Assembly: GCF_010725885.1 (NCBI RefSeq)
Contig: NZ_AP022600.1
Coordinates: 3,348,001-3,412,000 of the forward strand
DNA: 64,000 nucleotides
Direction: 5' to 3'
Source of the DNA: Mycolicibacterium tokaiense
GTDB lineage: Bacteria; Actinomycetota; Actinomycetes; Mycobacteriales; Mycobacteriaceae
Position 1 is the stretch's first letter; each line of letters opens with the position of its first letter. Position numbers and translations under genes: made by a program. Shown one piece after another: positions 35,354 through 43,781 of this stretch. Below the pieces are notes generated by a model, which saw nothing but the letters and a program-made list of their open reading frames with translations, made no database searches and was not told the origin of the DNA.

Positions 35354-37078
35354 ATGTTCGCAGGGTTGCCCGATTGCGCAGCGCGGTCGCAGATGACCGA
35401 CGTGCAACTCGACGATGCGATCACCACCTACACCGCCCTGGCCGCCACCGTCGCCGCCCACCGGCTGCTGTTCATCGCCGAGAAGACCAGCCGCACCTAC
35501 ACCGACGACTACGACACCGTCGAGGACACCGAAGCCGCCTGGAAGTCCGCCGCCGCCGAGATCTCGTTGGCCAGCGACACCAGCCACGGCCGCGCCTCCA
35601 ACGACATGGAAATCGGGATGGCGTTGGCGACTCGGTTGCCGAAGGTCGCTGAGTTGTTGTTGGGCGGGCAGATCTCGGAATACATCGCCCGGCGCATCGT
35701 GCACCGCACCACCAACATCATCGACCCCGACGTACTGGCCACCGTGGAGGCTTACATCGCTGAGGCGGCCACCACCTGGGGTGCCCTATCGGTCAAGAAA
35801 CTCGATAACGCCATCGACGTCTGGGTGAATCGGTACGACCCGGCCGCGGTGCGCCAGGTCCGGGTGCGGGTCCGCGACCGCGGTGTGGAGATCCTGGAAA
35901 CCAAAGACGGGGTCACCGAGGTCCTGCTGCGCCTCACCGGTGCCGATGCCGCGTTGTATTGGCAGCGGATCACCGCGATGGCCAAAGGGGTCTGCACAGA
36001 CGACCCCCGGACGTTGGATCAGCGCCGCGCTGATGCCCACGGGGCGCTGGGAGCGGGGTTCTTCCACCTGGCGTGCCAGTGCGGGAACCCGGACTGCCCC
36101 GCCGCCGACGATGATGGCCGCGCCTCGCACGTGGTGGTGCACATCTACACCGAAGCCGCGACTGTGGCGGCGCAGCCCGATCCGTTGATGGATGGCGACA
36201 CTCCGCTGCCGCCCGACCCCAGCCAGCCGCACAGCGACATCACCCTGGTCTACCCCGACGGCACCCGCGTCCCCCTCGACGGCGAACCCGAACCCGCCCG
36301 CGAGCAGGAGAGCACCGATGCCGTCACCGGCGATACCGCCGATCACCAAGGCGGTTCGTCCCCCCAGTGCCGGCCTACCCCAGACAGCGAAGTCCCGGGT
36401 GTGGAACAAGATTCATCCACTGAGGTCGAAAACCCTGCGGAGGTCGAGGCCGACAATGCCGTGCCAGCACCCTGCGTGCCCAATCCGCCCCCGGGCATCC
36501 TGGTGGGTTTCGGCGCGATGCCGGCGCCGCTGATCGCCGCACTCATCGCCCGCGGCGCGACGGTCCGCCACCTCACCGCGCCGGCGACAAATCCCGAACA
36601 GCGGTACCGCCCGTCAACAGCCCTTCAGGAGTGGACCACCGCCCGCGACCTGACGTGCCGGTTCCCGAACTGCGACCGCCCGGCCCAGTTCTGCGAATGG
36701 GACCACACCACCCCGTGGCCGGCCGGCAAAACCCATGCCTCCGGCGGCAAGATGTATTGCAAGCTGCATCATTTCGGCAAAACCTTCTGGGCCGGGTGGA
36801 CCGACAGCCAAGCCCCCGACGGCACCATCACCATCACCACCCCCACCGGACAGACCTACACCAGCAAGCCCGCCAGCCGCCTGTACTTCCCCACCATCAA
36901 CACCACCAGCGCCCCGATCACCACCCCGCCGCCGACACCCACCCCGCCCGGCAAGATCAACCACATCCCCACATACCGAAAACGCAACCACGCCCGACAA
37001 CGCGCCTACCGCATCAACGCCGAGCGCAAACTCAATGACGGCCGCGCGGCCGAAGCCACCCGGCCGCCACCGTTTTAG
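35354..37078 (+). CDS. 13E12-family protein: DUF222 domain with HNH endonuclease motif
   Basis: Protein of 574 aa of the multi-copy mycobacterial 13E12 repeat family. A helical DUF222 domain covers residues 1-230, a Pro/Glu-rich linker lies around 290-390, and the C-terminus has an HNH nuclease module: CRFPNCDRPAQFCEWDHTTP, then a second Cys/His cluster MYCKLHH. A basic Thr/Pro-rich tail follows. Family members sit in repeats associated with mobile DNA; the cellular role is not established. Its presence next to two insertion sequences and tandem repeats supports a recombination-prone site. The frame is intact and ATG at 35354 is the first start. Confidence 0.88.
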   Translation: MFAGLPDCAARSQMTDVQLDDAITTYTALAATVAAHRLLFIAEKTSRTYTDDYDTVEDTEAAWKSAAAEISLASDTSHGRASNDMEIGMALATRLPKVAELLLGGQISEYIARRIVHRTTNIIDPDVLATVEAYIAEAATTWGALSVKKLDNAIDVWVNRYDPAAVRQVRVRVRDRGVEILETKDGVTEVLLRLTGADAALYWQRITAMAKGVCTDDPRTLDQRRADAHGALGAGFFHLACQCGNPDCPAADDDGRASHVVVHIYTEAATVAAQPDPLMDGDTPLPPDPSQPHSDITLVYPDGTRVPLDGEPEPAREQESTDAVTGDTADHQGGSSPQCRPTPDSEVPGVEQDSSTEVENPAEVEADNAVPAPCVPNPPPGILVGFGAMPAPLIAALIARGATVRHLTAPATNPEQRYRPSTALQEWTTARDLTCRFPNCDRPAQFCEWDHTTPWPAGKTHASGGKMYCKLHHFGKTFWAGWTDSQAPDGTITITTPTGQTYTSKPASRLYFPTINTTSAPITTPPPTPTPPGKINHIPTYRKRNHARQRAYRINAERKLNDGRAAEATRPPPF

Positions 37079-37085
37079 TAGCGAC

Positions 37086-37811
37086 TCAGCTATGCAGCCT
37101 GCGCAGCGACCCCAAAACCAAGCGGTCGCTGGCCAGCTCGTTGCGCTGTCCCTCGGACAGCGACTGCACCGAACGCAGCATCGTCCGAATGTCGGTGTGC
37201 ACCCGCGGCTGAGCAGCCAGCAGCGCCTCGACCTTGCCGGTCACGGCAGCATCGAGCGCATCGGCGTCATCAACCACCTCGTTCAGCAACCCGATGCGCA
37301 CCGCCTCGTCACCGGACACCGGTGCGCCACTGGCGGCCAGCCAGAAGGCAGCCCGTCGGCCGACCATGTGCGGCAGCCACGCCAGCACCAGCGCCGGAGC
37401 CAGATTGATCCGGACCTCGGGGAAGCTCAGCTTCGCTGCGCGGGTCGCGACGGCCACATCACACAGCGCTGCCAACCCCACACCGAACCCGGCCGCGTCA
37501 CCGTGCACGCGCGCCACGGTCACCAGCGGGGTGGACGCCAGCGCCTCGTTGACCGCGACCAGCCTGCGGACCTCGTTCGGCAGATCATCCGGGGTGGCAG
37601 CGGTGCGCTCGCGGCCCATGCAGAACTGCTCGCCAGCCCCGGACAGCACCAGGACGTGCACCCCCTCCGGGGGATCGGTCAGTACCGCCGCCAGGGCGTC
37701 GCACATGTCCATCGTCATGAGGTTGCCGTCGGCGCTGTCCAACCTAACAGTGAGAACTGCGCCGTCGCGGTGGAAGTCGAGACCGGCGACGGTGGAGTGG
37801 GTCATGGTCAT
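37086..37811 (-). CDS. Enoyl-CoA hydratase/isomerase-family protein
   Basis: Crotonase-fold protein of 241 aa. The oxyanion-hole segments are visible: LVLSGAGEQFCMGRE and VHGDAAGFGVGLAALCDVAVA, followed by FPEVRINLAPAL. It is the last gene of a seven-gene minus-strand operon, 1 bp after the aldehyde dehydrogenase. In hydroxycinnamate pathways a crotonase-fold hydratase-lyase makes an aldehyde that a neighbouring dehydrogenase oxidises; a similar pairing may apply here, but no CoA ligase is in the operon and the substrate is unknown. Confidence 0.85.
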   Translation of the reverse strand: MTMTHSTVAGLDFHRDGAVLTVRLDSADGNLMTMDMCDALAAVLTDPPEGVHVLVLSGAGEQFCMGRERTAATPDDLPNEVRRLVAVNEALASTPLVTVARVHGDAAGFGVGLAALCDVAVATRAAKLSFPEVRINLAPALVLAWLPHMVGRRAAFWLAASGAPVSGDEAVRIGLLNEVVDDADALDAAVTGKVEALLAAQPRVHTDIRTMLRSVQSLSEGQRNELASDRLVLGSLRRLHS

Positions 37812-37812
37812 C

Positions 37813-39342
37813 TCAGTTCAGCCTTTCCAGTGCGATGCCGCCATACCAGTCCACGTCATCGGGTGCGGTGCGCACCGTGACCGCCCGGACGTGGGTGAAG
37901 TCGTCGAAGGATTCGGTGCCGCCTTCGCGGCCGTGGCCGCTTTCGCGCACCCCGCCCCAGGGGGAGCAAGGATCGAGGCGGTGGTGGTCGTTGACCCAGA
38001 CGATGCCCTGTTCGAGCTTGGAAGCCACCCGGTGCGCGCGCGCGACGTCGCGGGTCCAGATCGAGGATCCGAGGCCATAGGGGGAGTCGTTGGCGATGCT
38101 GATGGCGTCGGCCTCGTCGGTGAACGGGATGACCACCAGGACGGGGCCGAAGATCTCCTCGCGGGCCACCCGCATCTGGTTGGTGACGTTCGACAACACG
38201 GTGGGGGCGATGAAGTATCCGTCGAGGCCTGCCACGGTGACGGGCTCGCCGCCGGTGGCCAGCGTGGCGCCTTCGGAGACCCCGATGTCGACGTAGTTGA
38301 GGATGCGTTGGCGGGCCCGCTCAGAGATCACCGGGCCCAGTTGAGTGGCGGCCTGGCTGGGGTCGCCGATCCGGATCCGTTCGGCCTGGGCGACCAGGGC
38401 GGCCACGAAATCGTCGTACACGGTGTCCTGCACCAGGATCCGGGTGCCGGCGATGCAGGTCTGCCCGGCGCCGACGAACCCGCCGAACGCGGCCCCGCGG
38501 GAGGACACCTCGACCGGCACATCGTCGAACACCAGCACCGGGGTCTTGCCGCCCAATTCCACCGTCGACTTCGCAAATCGCGACGCCGTGGCCACCGAGA
38601 TGATCCGGCCCACCTCCGTACCACCGGTGAACACCACCTTGTCCACCAGGGGATGCTCCGACAGGCCCGCGCCGGTCACCGGACCCAGACCGGGGATGAC
38701 GTTGAACACCCCAGGCGGGATGCCGGCCTCCAGCGCCAACTCACCGATCAGCAGAGCGGTCAGCGGGGTCTGCTCAGACGGCTTGAGCACCACACTGTTA
38801 CCGGTCGCCAACGCCGGCGCCACGCTCTTGGAGGCAATCATCAGGGGGTGGTTGAACGAGGACAGGGTGGCCACCACACCGAGGGGGAACCGCGAGGTGT
38901 AGGAGTGGTACTGCCCCGACATCGGGACCACCGAGTCGCGGCCGGCCAGCAGCAGCGCGGCGTTGTAGCGGTACCACTCCGGCAGCCGGGTGATCTGCGC
39001 CTTGGTCTCGGTGATCGGTCTGCCGTTGTTGACGGTCTCCAGGCGGTAGAGCTTGTGCATGTCGCGTTCGAGCAGATCGCCGAAGCGGTTGAGGATCCGC
39101 GAGCGCTGGTGGATAGGCATCTGCGCCCACACCCCGGAGTCGAAAGCCTGCCGCGCCGAGCGCACGGCGTCATCGGTGTCTTCGATGCTGGCGCTGTGAC
39201 ACCGCGCGAACACCTGAGCCGTGGCGGGGTTGACCAACTCGAGGACATCACCGCGGCCTGCGCGGTGTTCCCCGTCGATCAGCAGCCCGTGCACCTGATC
39301 GTCGTTCTGGGTGGCGATCGAGCTCATAGCGAGTTCAGACAT
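37813..39342 (-). CDS. Aldehyde dehydrogenase of the GntR/ABC operon
   Basis: NAD(P)-dependent aldehyde dehydrogenase of 509 aa. Visible motifs are SFNHPLMIASKSVAPALATG at the cofactor loop, VELGGKTPVLVFDD, the catalytic Cys in GAGQTCIAGTRI, and EEIFGPVLVVIPF. The ATG at 39342 is chosen for the family N-terminus and AGAGAG upstream; the longer frame to 39471 overlaps the ABC ATPase gene. Different in sequence from the dehydrogenase at 22893. Its position behind an importer suggests it oxidises an aldehyde derived from the imported compound. Confidence 0.9.
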   Translation of the reverse strand: MSELAMSSIATQNDDQVHGLLIDGEHRAGRGDVLELVNPATAQVFARCHSASIEDTDDAVRSARQAFDSGVWAQMPIHQRSRILNRFGDLLERDMHKLYRLETVNNGRPITETKAQITRLPEWYRYNAALLLAGRDSVVPMSGQYHSYTSRFPLGVVATLSSFNHPLMIASKSVAPALATGNSVVLKPSEQTPLTALLIGELALEAGIPPGVFNVIPGLGPVTGAGLSEHPLVDKVVFTGGTEVGRIISVATASRFAKSTVELGGKTPVLVFDDVPVEVSSRGAAFGGFVGAGQTCIAGTRILVQDTVYDDFVAALVAQAERIRIGDPSQAATQLGPVISERARQRILNYVDIGVSEGATLATGGEPVTVAGLDGYFIAPTVLSNVTNQMRVAREEIFGPVLVVIPFTDEADAISIANDSPYGLGSSIWTRDVARAHRVASKLEQGIVWVNDHHRLDPCSPWGGVRESGHGREGGTESFDDFTHVRAVTVRTAPDDVDWYGGIALERLN

Positions 39343-39373
39343 GGAGTTGTTCTCTCTGGTTTCGGCCGGGAGT

Positions 39374-40141
39374 TCAGGCAGTGGCAGGGGTTGCGGCGCG
39401 CTGGCGTGAGCTGGCTTCGAGGTCTTCGAACCGGCGCAGGATCGACGATTCCAGCACGGCCACTTCCTCATTGGAGGCCTTGCGCGGACGGGGCAGGTCT
39501 ACGGGGATGTCCTCGTGGATGGTCCCGCCGGGGGCGAGCATCAGGATGCGGTCGGACAGTTCGGCGGCTTCCTTGACGTCGTGGGTGACGAAGACGACCG
39601 TCTTGCGGGTCTGCGCCCACAGCTCCTGCAGGTGCTCGCGCAGGCCGCGGGCAGTGATCGCGTCGAGGTGGCTGAACGGCTCGTCCATCAGCAGCACGTC
39701 GGGCTCGATGGACAGCGCGCGGGCGATGCCGACCCGTTGCTGCTGACCGCCGGAGAGCTGCCCCGGCCACTTCTTCTCGGCGTGCCCGAGGCCGACGCGC
39801 GTGAGCGCCTGGTGCACACGTTCCTTGGCAGCGTCGTCGCGCACCTTCTGGACGTACATCAGGTTGTCGAAGATCGATCGCCAGGGCAGCAGCCGCGGCT
39901 CCTGGAAGACGTAGGCCAGCTTGGCCTGCTGACCGGGTGCTCCGATCGTGACAGTGCCCGAGCTGGCGGGCTCGATGCCGGCGATGATGTTGAGCAGCGT
40001 GGTCTTTCCGCAACCGGACGGCCCGACCAGGGACACGAAGGACTGATCCGCGATCTCGAAGTTCAGATGGTCGATGACGGTCTGCGGTCCGGTGGGGGTG
40101 CCGAACACCTTGAGCAGGTTGGTGACGGTGACGTTGGCCAT
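39374..40141 (-). CDS. ABC importer ATPase, nitrate/sulfonate/taurine type
   Basis: Cytoplasmic ATP-binding subunit of 255 aa. Walker A GPSGCGKTTLLNIIAG, Q-loop VFQEPRLLPW, signature LSGGQQQRVGIARALS, Walker B VLLMDEPFSHLD and switch His THD are all intact. The N-terminus NVTVTNLLKVFG and overall pattern match the NitT/TauT/SsuB group. ATG at 40141 is preceded by GGAG; an upstream frame to 40216 would overlap the permease gene. It works with the two permeases and the lipoprotein upstream. Confidence 0.93.
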   Translation of the reverse strand: MANVTVTNLLKVFGTPTGPQTVIDHLNFEIADQSFVSLVGPSGCGKTTLLNIIAGIEPASSGTVTIGAPGQQAKLAYVFQEPRLLPWRSIFDNLMYVQKVRDDAAKERVHQALTRVGLGHAEKKWPGQLSGGQQQRVGIARALSIEPDVLLMDEPFSHLDAITARGLREHLQELWAQTRKTVVFVTHDVKEAAELSDRILMLAPGGTIHEDIPVDLPRPRKASNEEVAVLESSILRRFEDLEASSRQRAATPATA

Positions 40142-40169
40142 GAGGTCTCCTTGCAGGAATGAGGTGTGG

Positions 40170-41006
40170 TTACGCGGCGGCCGCGGTGGGTTCTCCGGGC
40201 GTGGATTCGCCGTCACGCCAACGGAATGCGCGCCGCGAGAGGCGCTCGAGCAGCACCCGGTCGGTGATCACCATGAACAGGATGAAGAAGGCGATCCAGG
40301 CGACGAAGCCGGGCAGCTGGTTGGCGTCATACCAGTAGCGGGCCCGGTGTCCCACGCCGTCGGCGGAGCCGAACCACTCCGAGAGCAGCAGACCGTTCCA
40401 GCCGGACATGACACCGAAGCGGATGCCCGCGACGACGTAGCCGGTAACGGCCGGCAGGACGGCGTGGCGTAGCCGCCGGGACGCCGGCACATCGTAGGAC
40501 TGCGACATGTCCAGCAGCGCAGGGGGAATGGACCGGGCCCCGGCGGCGACGTTGACCACCACGAAGGGCACGGCGGACAGGATCACGGTGACGATGGGTG
40601 CGGTGTCGGCAAAGCCGAACCACATGGCACACAACAGCGCCCAGATCACCGCCGGGATGGCCAGGCCCACCAGGTTGACGTCGCCGAACAGGTTGTCGAA
40701 CGTGCGGAAGTAGCCGATCGCGATACCGATGGCGATGCCGAGCACGATGGAGATCACCATGCCGATGGCAAATCGCTGCATGCTGACGATGAAGTTGAAG
40801 AAGAACTCGCCGCGCTCGATCTCGCTCATCGCCGCCTCGACCACGGGGGCCGGTCCGGGAATGCGGTCGCTGACCATGCCGACCAGCTGCCAGAACACCA
40901 GGAACACGGCGGCCGCGGCGACGCTGGCGCCGAACGGGCCGGTGAGCCAGCCCGGTGCCGCCGAGCGGCGGGCCGTGGTGGGACGGTCTGTCACGGGTGC
41001 GCTCAT
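40170..41006 (-). CDS. ABC importer permease 2 (NitT/TauT type)
   Basis: Inner-membrane permease of 278 aa with about six helices. The cytoplasmic coupling segment ARSIPPALLDMSQSYDVPAS followed by RRLRHAVLPAVTGYVVAGIRFG is the EAA-type loop of BPD_transp_1 permeases. It begins one base after the stop of permease 1 and has similar length but clearly different sequence, so the channel is probably a heterodimer. Confidence 0.9.
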   Translation of the reverse strand: MSAPVTDRPTTARRSAAPGWLTGPFGASVAAAAVFLVFWQLVGMVSDRIPGPAPVVEAAMSEIERGEFFFNFIVSMQRFAIGMVISIVLGIAIGIAIGYFRTFDNLFGDVNLVGLAIPAVIWALLCAMWFGFADTAPIVTVILSAVPFVVVNVAAGARSIPPALLDMSQSYDVPASRRLRHAVLPAVTGYVVAGIRFGVMSGWNGLLLSEWFGSADGVGHRARYWYDANQLPGFVAWIAFFILFMVITDRVLLERLSRRAFRWRDGESTPGEPTAAAA

Positions 41007-41007
41007 G

Positions 41008-41844
41008 TCAGCGGCCCCCTCTCCATGCGAAGAACCGTCGCTCCAGGCCGGCCAGGAACACTCGCTCGATCAACAGGATGAAGATCACGAAGAACCCGGT
41101 CCAGGCCAGCACGCCGGCAACCGAAAACTCTTGGTAGGACTGGCGGATCATGAACCCGATGCCGCTGCGGCCGCCGAAGACCTCGGTCAGCGCCTCCACC
41201 TTCCAGGCCATGGCGAAGCCGTAACGCAGGGCGGCGAACAGGAACGGCATCACCGACGGCAGGTACACCGACTTGACGATCTCGCCACGGCCCTGGCCGT
41301 AGACGGCGCTCATGTCCACCAGCCGGCGGTCCACCTCTTCGACGCCCTGGGCGACGTTGAGGGCGACGTAGGGCAGGGCCACGAAAGCCACCACCACGAT
41401 GGGACCCACCGCGCCGATGCCGAAGAGGATCAGGGCGAACACCGCGAACGCCAGGCCCGGCACATTCCCGAGCACCAGCATGGGCTGCTGCCAGAAGTAT
41501 TTCTGGTAGCGCACCCGGCCCATCAGCAGGCCCAGGGGCACGCCGATGACGGTGCCGATGGCGAACCCGAGTGCGATCTTGACGATGCTGGAACCGAATT
41601 GGACGAAGGCGGTGCCGTCGGCGGCCAGATGCCACATCTCGGCGGCGACTGTCCAGGGCGCGGGGAGCACGTACTCGGTGAAGAAGACCAGCGAGCACAA
41701 CGACCACACCGCCAGCAGCACTGCGTAACCGACGAAGGCGAGCCCGATCCGCCGGGCCACACCGGAACTCCGGCGGGCGGGCACCGCCCCCTTGTTGGGG
41801 GCGGTGCCGGGTGCCTCGGCGGCCGTGTTGGCGGTGACGGTCAC
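41008..41844 (-). CDS. ABC importer permease 1 (NitT/TauT type)
   Basis: Inner-membrane permease of 278 aa with six predicted helices and the EAA-type loop VDRRLVDMSAVYGQGRGEIV preceding SVYLPSVMPFLFAALRYG. GTG start overlaps the stop of the substrate-binding lipoprotein by 4 bp (GTGA). Together with permease 2 and the ATPase it forms an uptake system of the nitrate/sulfonate/taurine class; the class is known to carry many organic ligands, so the substrate remains open. Confidence 0.9.
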   Translation of the reverse strand: MTVTANTAAEAPGTAPNKGAVPARRSSGVARRIGLAFVGYAVLLAVWSLCSLVFFTEYVLPAPWTVAAEMWHLAADGTAFVQFGSSIVKIALGFAIGTVIGVPLGLLMGRVRYQKYFWQQPMLVLGNVPGLAFAVFALILFGIGAVGPIVVVAFVALPYVALNVAQGVEEVDRRLVDMSAVYGQGRGEIVKSVYLPSVMPFLFAALRYGFAMAWKVEALTEVFGGRSGIGFMIRQSYQEFSVAGVLAWTGFFVIFILLIERVFLAGLERRFFAWRGGR

Positions 41845-42884
41845 GATGCGCCGCCGGATTCAGACGGCCGGAACTTCGGCAGTGCCTGGTCCTGCTCCAT
41901 GAAGCCGGTTTCCTTGAGCAGGGGGAACACCTGGGATTCGTTGTCGGCCCAGCTCTGGTCGAAGCGGATGTCGCGGACGAACCAGTCGTGGTCGTCGACG
42001 TAGTTCTGCACGAAGGCAATGTCCTCGGGCGCTTCGACTGCGAAGTGCTGCGGGTAGGTCTCGATGATGCTGGCGTTGTTGGCTTCCCATTCGGACAGGC
42101 CACGCTGCCAGACGTCGAGGAAGAACTCGACCTGCTCCGGGTTCTGCTCGGCCCATTCGGAGCCGGCCAGGAACACGTTGATCATCGGGCCCTCGTGACC
42201 TTGCACCACCAGTTCGGAGTACATGTCCGAGGAGGCCTTGCCGTCGTAGAGCACCTTGAGCTCACCGCTGCGCAGACCGGGTGCGGCGAACTCGGGCAGG
42301 CAGACACACGCCGCCACTTCGCCCTTTTCCACCAGGTCGGCCTGCTGCTGGGGATCGGAGACGATGATGTTGTAATCGCCTCCGCCGGAACGGAAGTCGA
42401 CGTCGTGCAGCTTTTTGGCGTAGGCGCCCCAGACCAGTGTGGCCGAGACCGCGGTGAAGGCCGAGATGTCCTGGCCCTTGAGATCGGCCAGGGTGGTGGC
42501 GGGATTGTCGGCGCGGGCGATGATGACGCTGCGGTCCATGTTGTACTTGCCGATGACGATGGTGTCGCGCCCGGTTTCCTTCTCGATCACCGGCACCTCG
42601 TAGGAGGCCGAGGACACGATGTCGGCGTGACCGCCGGCGAACACGCCGAATTCGTCCCAGGTGGAGGAGGCGTCGATCTTGATGCCCGACTCCTGCTCCA
42701 TCTCGGCGAGGATGCCCTGATCGGTGATGTAGTCCCAGACCGGATCGGGTGCAAAGGTGAAGCGGATGGTGCCGCCGTCACCGCTGGCTTCACCCGAGTC
42801 GGGCCGCGAGACACACCCGGACATGGCGACCGTGGTCGTGGCGGCTATCAGTACCGCCGTCAGTCGGCGTCCCAGACCGTTCAC
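41841..42884 (-). CDS. ABC substrate-binding lipoprotein (NMT1/SsuA-like)
   Basis: Extracytoplasmic ligand-binding protein of 347 aa, with a lipoprotein signal peptide whose lipobox is AMSGC (Cys 23). The mature domain resembles NMT1/SsuA-type binding proteins: IRFTFAPDPVWDYITDQGIL, then GGHADIVSSASYEVPVIEKE and LADLKGQDISAFTAVSATL. The protein recruits substrate for the two permeases. GTG start overlaps the regulator stop by 4 bp. The ligand is not predictable; the neighbouring dehydrogenase and crotonase suggest an organic carbon source. Confidence 0.87.
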   Translation of the reverse strand: MNGLGRRLTAVLIAATTTVAMSGCVSRPDSGEASGDGGTIRFTFAPDPVWDYITDQGILAEMEQESGIKIDASSTWDEFGVFAGGHADIVSSASYEVPVIEKETGRDTIVIGKYNMDRSVIIARADNPATTLADLKGQDISAFTAVSATLVWGAYAKKLHDVDFRSGGGDYNIIVSDPQQQADLVEKGEVAACVCLPEFAAPGLRSGELKVLYDGKASSDMYSELVVQGHEGPMINVFLAGSEWAEQNPEQVEFFLDVWQRGLSEWEANNASIIETYPQHFAVEAPEDIAFVQNYVDDHDWFVRDIRFDQSWADNESQVFPLLKETGFMEQDQALPKFRPSESGGAS

Positions 42885-43627
42885 GATTGTGTTCCCTTCA
42901 CTTGAGCGCCCCGCAGCTTCCTTGCCGCGGGTGCGGGTTCTGAGTGACTGCCGTCGTGGAAGCTGATGACGTCATCGGCTCCGGTGGCAGTCGGGTTTTC
43001 GAGCAGGTACGACAGGATGAAGTCGTGCGAGGTGGCCAGGTGCTCGCGGGTCAGCCGCGCAGCCAGGGCGGCGTCGCCGCTCTCCACCGCCTGCAGGATG
43101 CCGAGGTGTTCGGCGTGCAGGTGCTCGGTCCGGCCGATCACCTCCAGGTGCATGTACATGTAGCGATCGGTGAGGCGACGCAGCTGTTCGACGAGTTCGA
43201 TCATCCGGGGGCGACTGGCCCGCTTGTACACGGCTGCATGGAATTCGGCGTTGGCAGACAACCAGATCGGCGCTTCGTTGCTGGATTCCATCAACGACAT
43301 CTGCTTGCGCATCAACATGATGTCGGCCCGCCCGACGTTCGGCACCGCGATCTGGGTGGCCATCGGCTCGATCGCCTCACGCAGTTCGTAGAGCTCCTGT
43401 AGTTCTGGGACCGACATGCCGGTGACGATCGCGGTGGCCTTGGTGGTGGGGTGCAGCAGGCCCTCGCTGGACAGCAGCTGGATCGCGTCCCGCACGGGAA
43501 TGCGGCTGACCCCGAACCGCTCGGCGATGCTCAGCTGCGACAGCCGCGAGCCGGGAGCGATCTCGCCGTGCAGGATCTCGGTGCGCAGTTGCCCGGCGAT
43601 CCTGTTTGCAGCGCTTTCGTATGCCAT
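42881..43627 (-). CDS. GntR-family (FCD domain) regulator of the ABC/aldehyde operon
   Basis: Transcription factor of 248 aa. The N-terminal winged helix reads LRTEILHGEIAPGSRLSQLS followed by ERFGVSRIPVRDAIQLLSSE, standard for GntR. The C-terminal FCD ligand-binding domain shows ELYELREAIEPMATQIAV, NAEFHAAVYKRA and metal-type His residues (HLEVIGRTEHLHAEHLGIL). The ATG at 43627 has GGAGATGAA upstream. It is the first gene of the operon; a TGTATACA palindrome lies 31 bp upstream, fitting FCD-type operators, so autoregulated repression relieved by a pathway compound is likely. Confidence 0.9.
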   Translation of the reverse strand: MAYESAANRIAGQLRTEILHGEIAPGSRLSQLSIAERFGVSRIPVRDAIQLLSSEGLLHPTTKATAIVTGMSVPELQELYELREAIEPMATQIAVPNVGRADIMLMRKQMSLMESSNEAPIWLSANAEFHAAVYKRASRPRMIELVEQLRRLTDRYMYMHLEVIGRTEHLHAEHLGILQAVESGDAALAARLTREHLATSHDFILSYLLENPTATGADDVISFHDGSHSEPAPAARKLRGAQVKGTQS

Positions 43628-43657
43628 TTCATCTCCATGTCGACGTTTCACTAGAAA

Positions 43658-43665
43658 TGTATACA
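43658..43665. promoter_or_regulatory. Candidate GntR operator TGTATACA
   Basis: A perfect 8-bp palindrome TGTATACA, 31 bp before the regulator start, in an AT-rich stretch. GTATAC cores are the usual operators of FCD-subfamily GntR proteins, so this probably controls the seven-gene operon below. Confidence 0.6.
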
Positions 43666-43781
43666 GCCGCGGATGTGCTGTCAATCACGTCCACGAGAAT
43701 GTGAGATCGACGTCACCATTGAGAGGTCTGTCGACGACGTCGGCCCCGGCGCGGGCGCCGGGGCCGATCGAGGAGGGCGGA

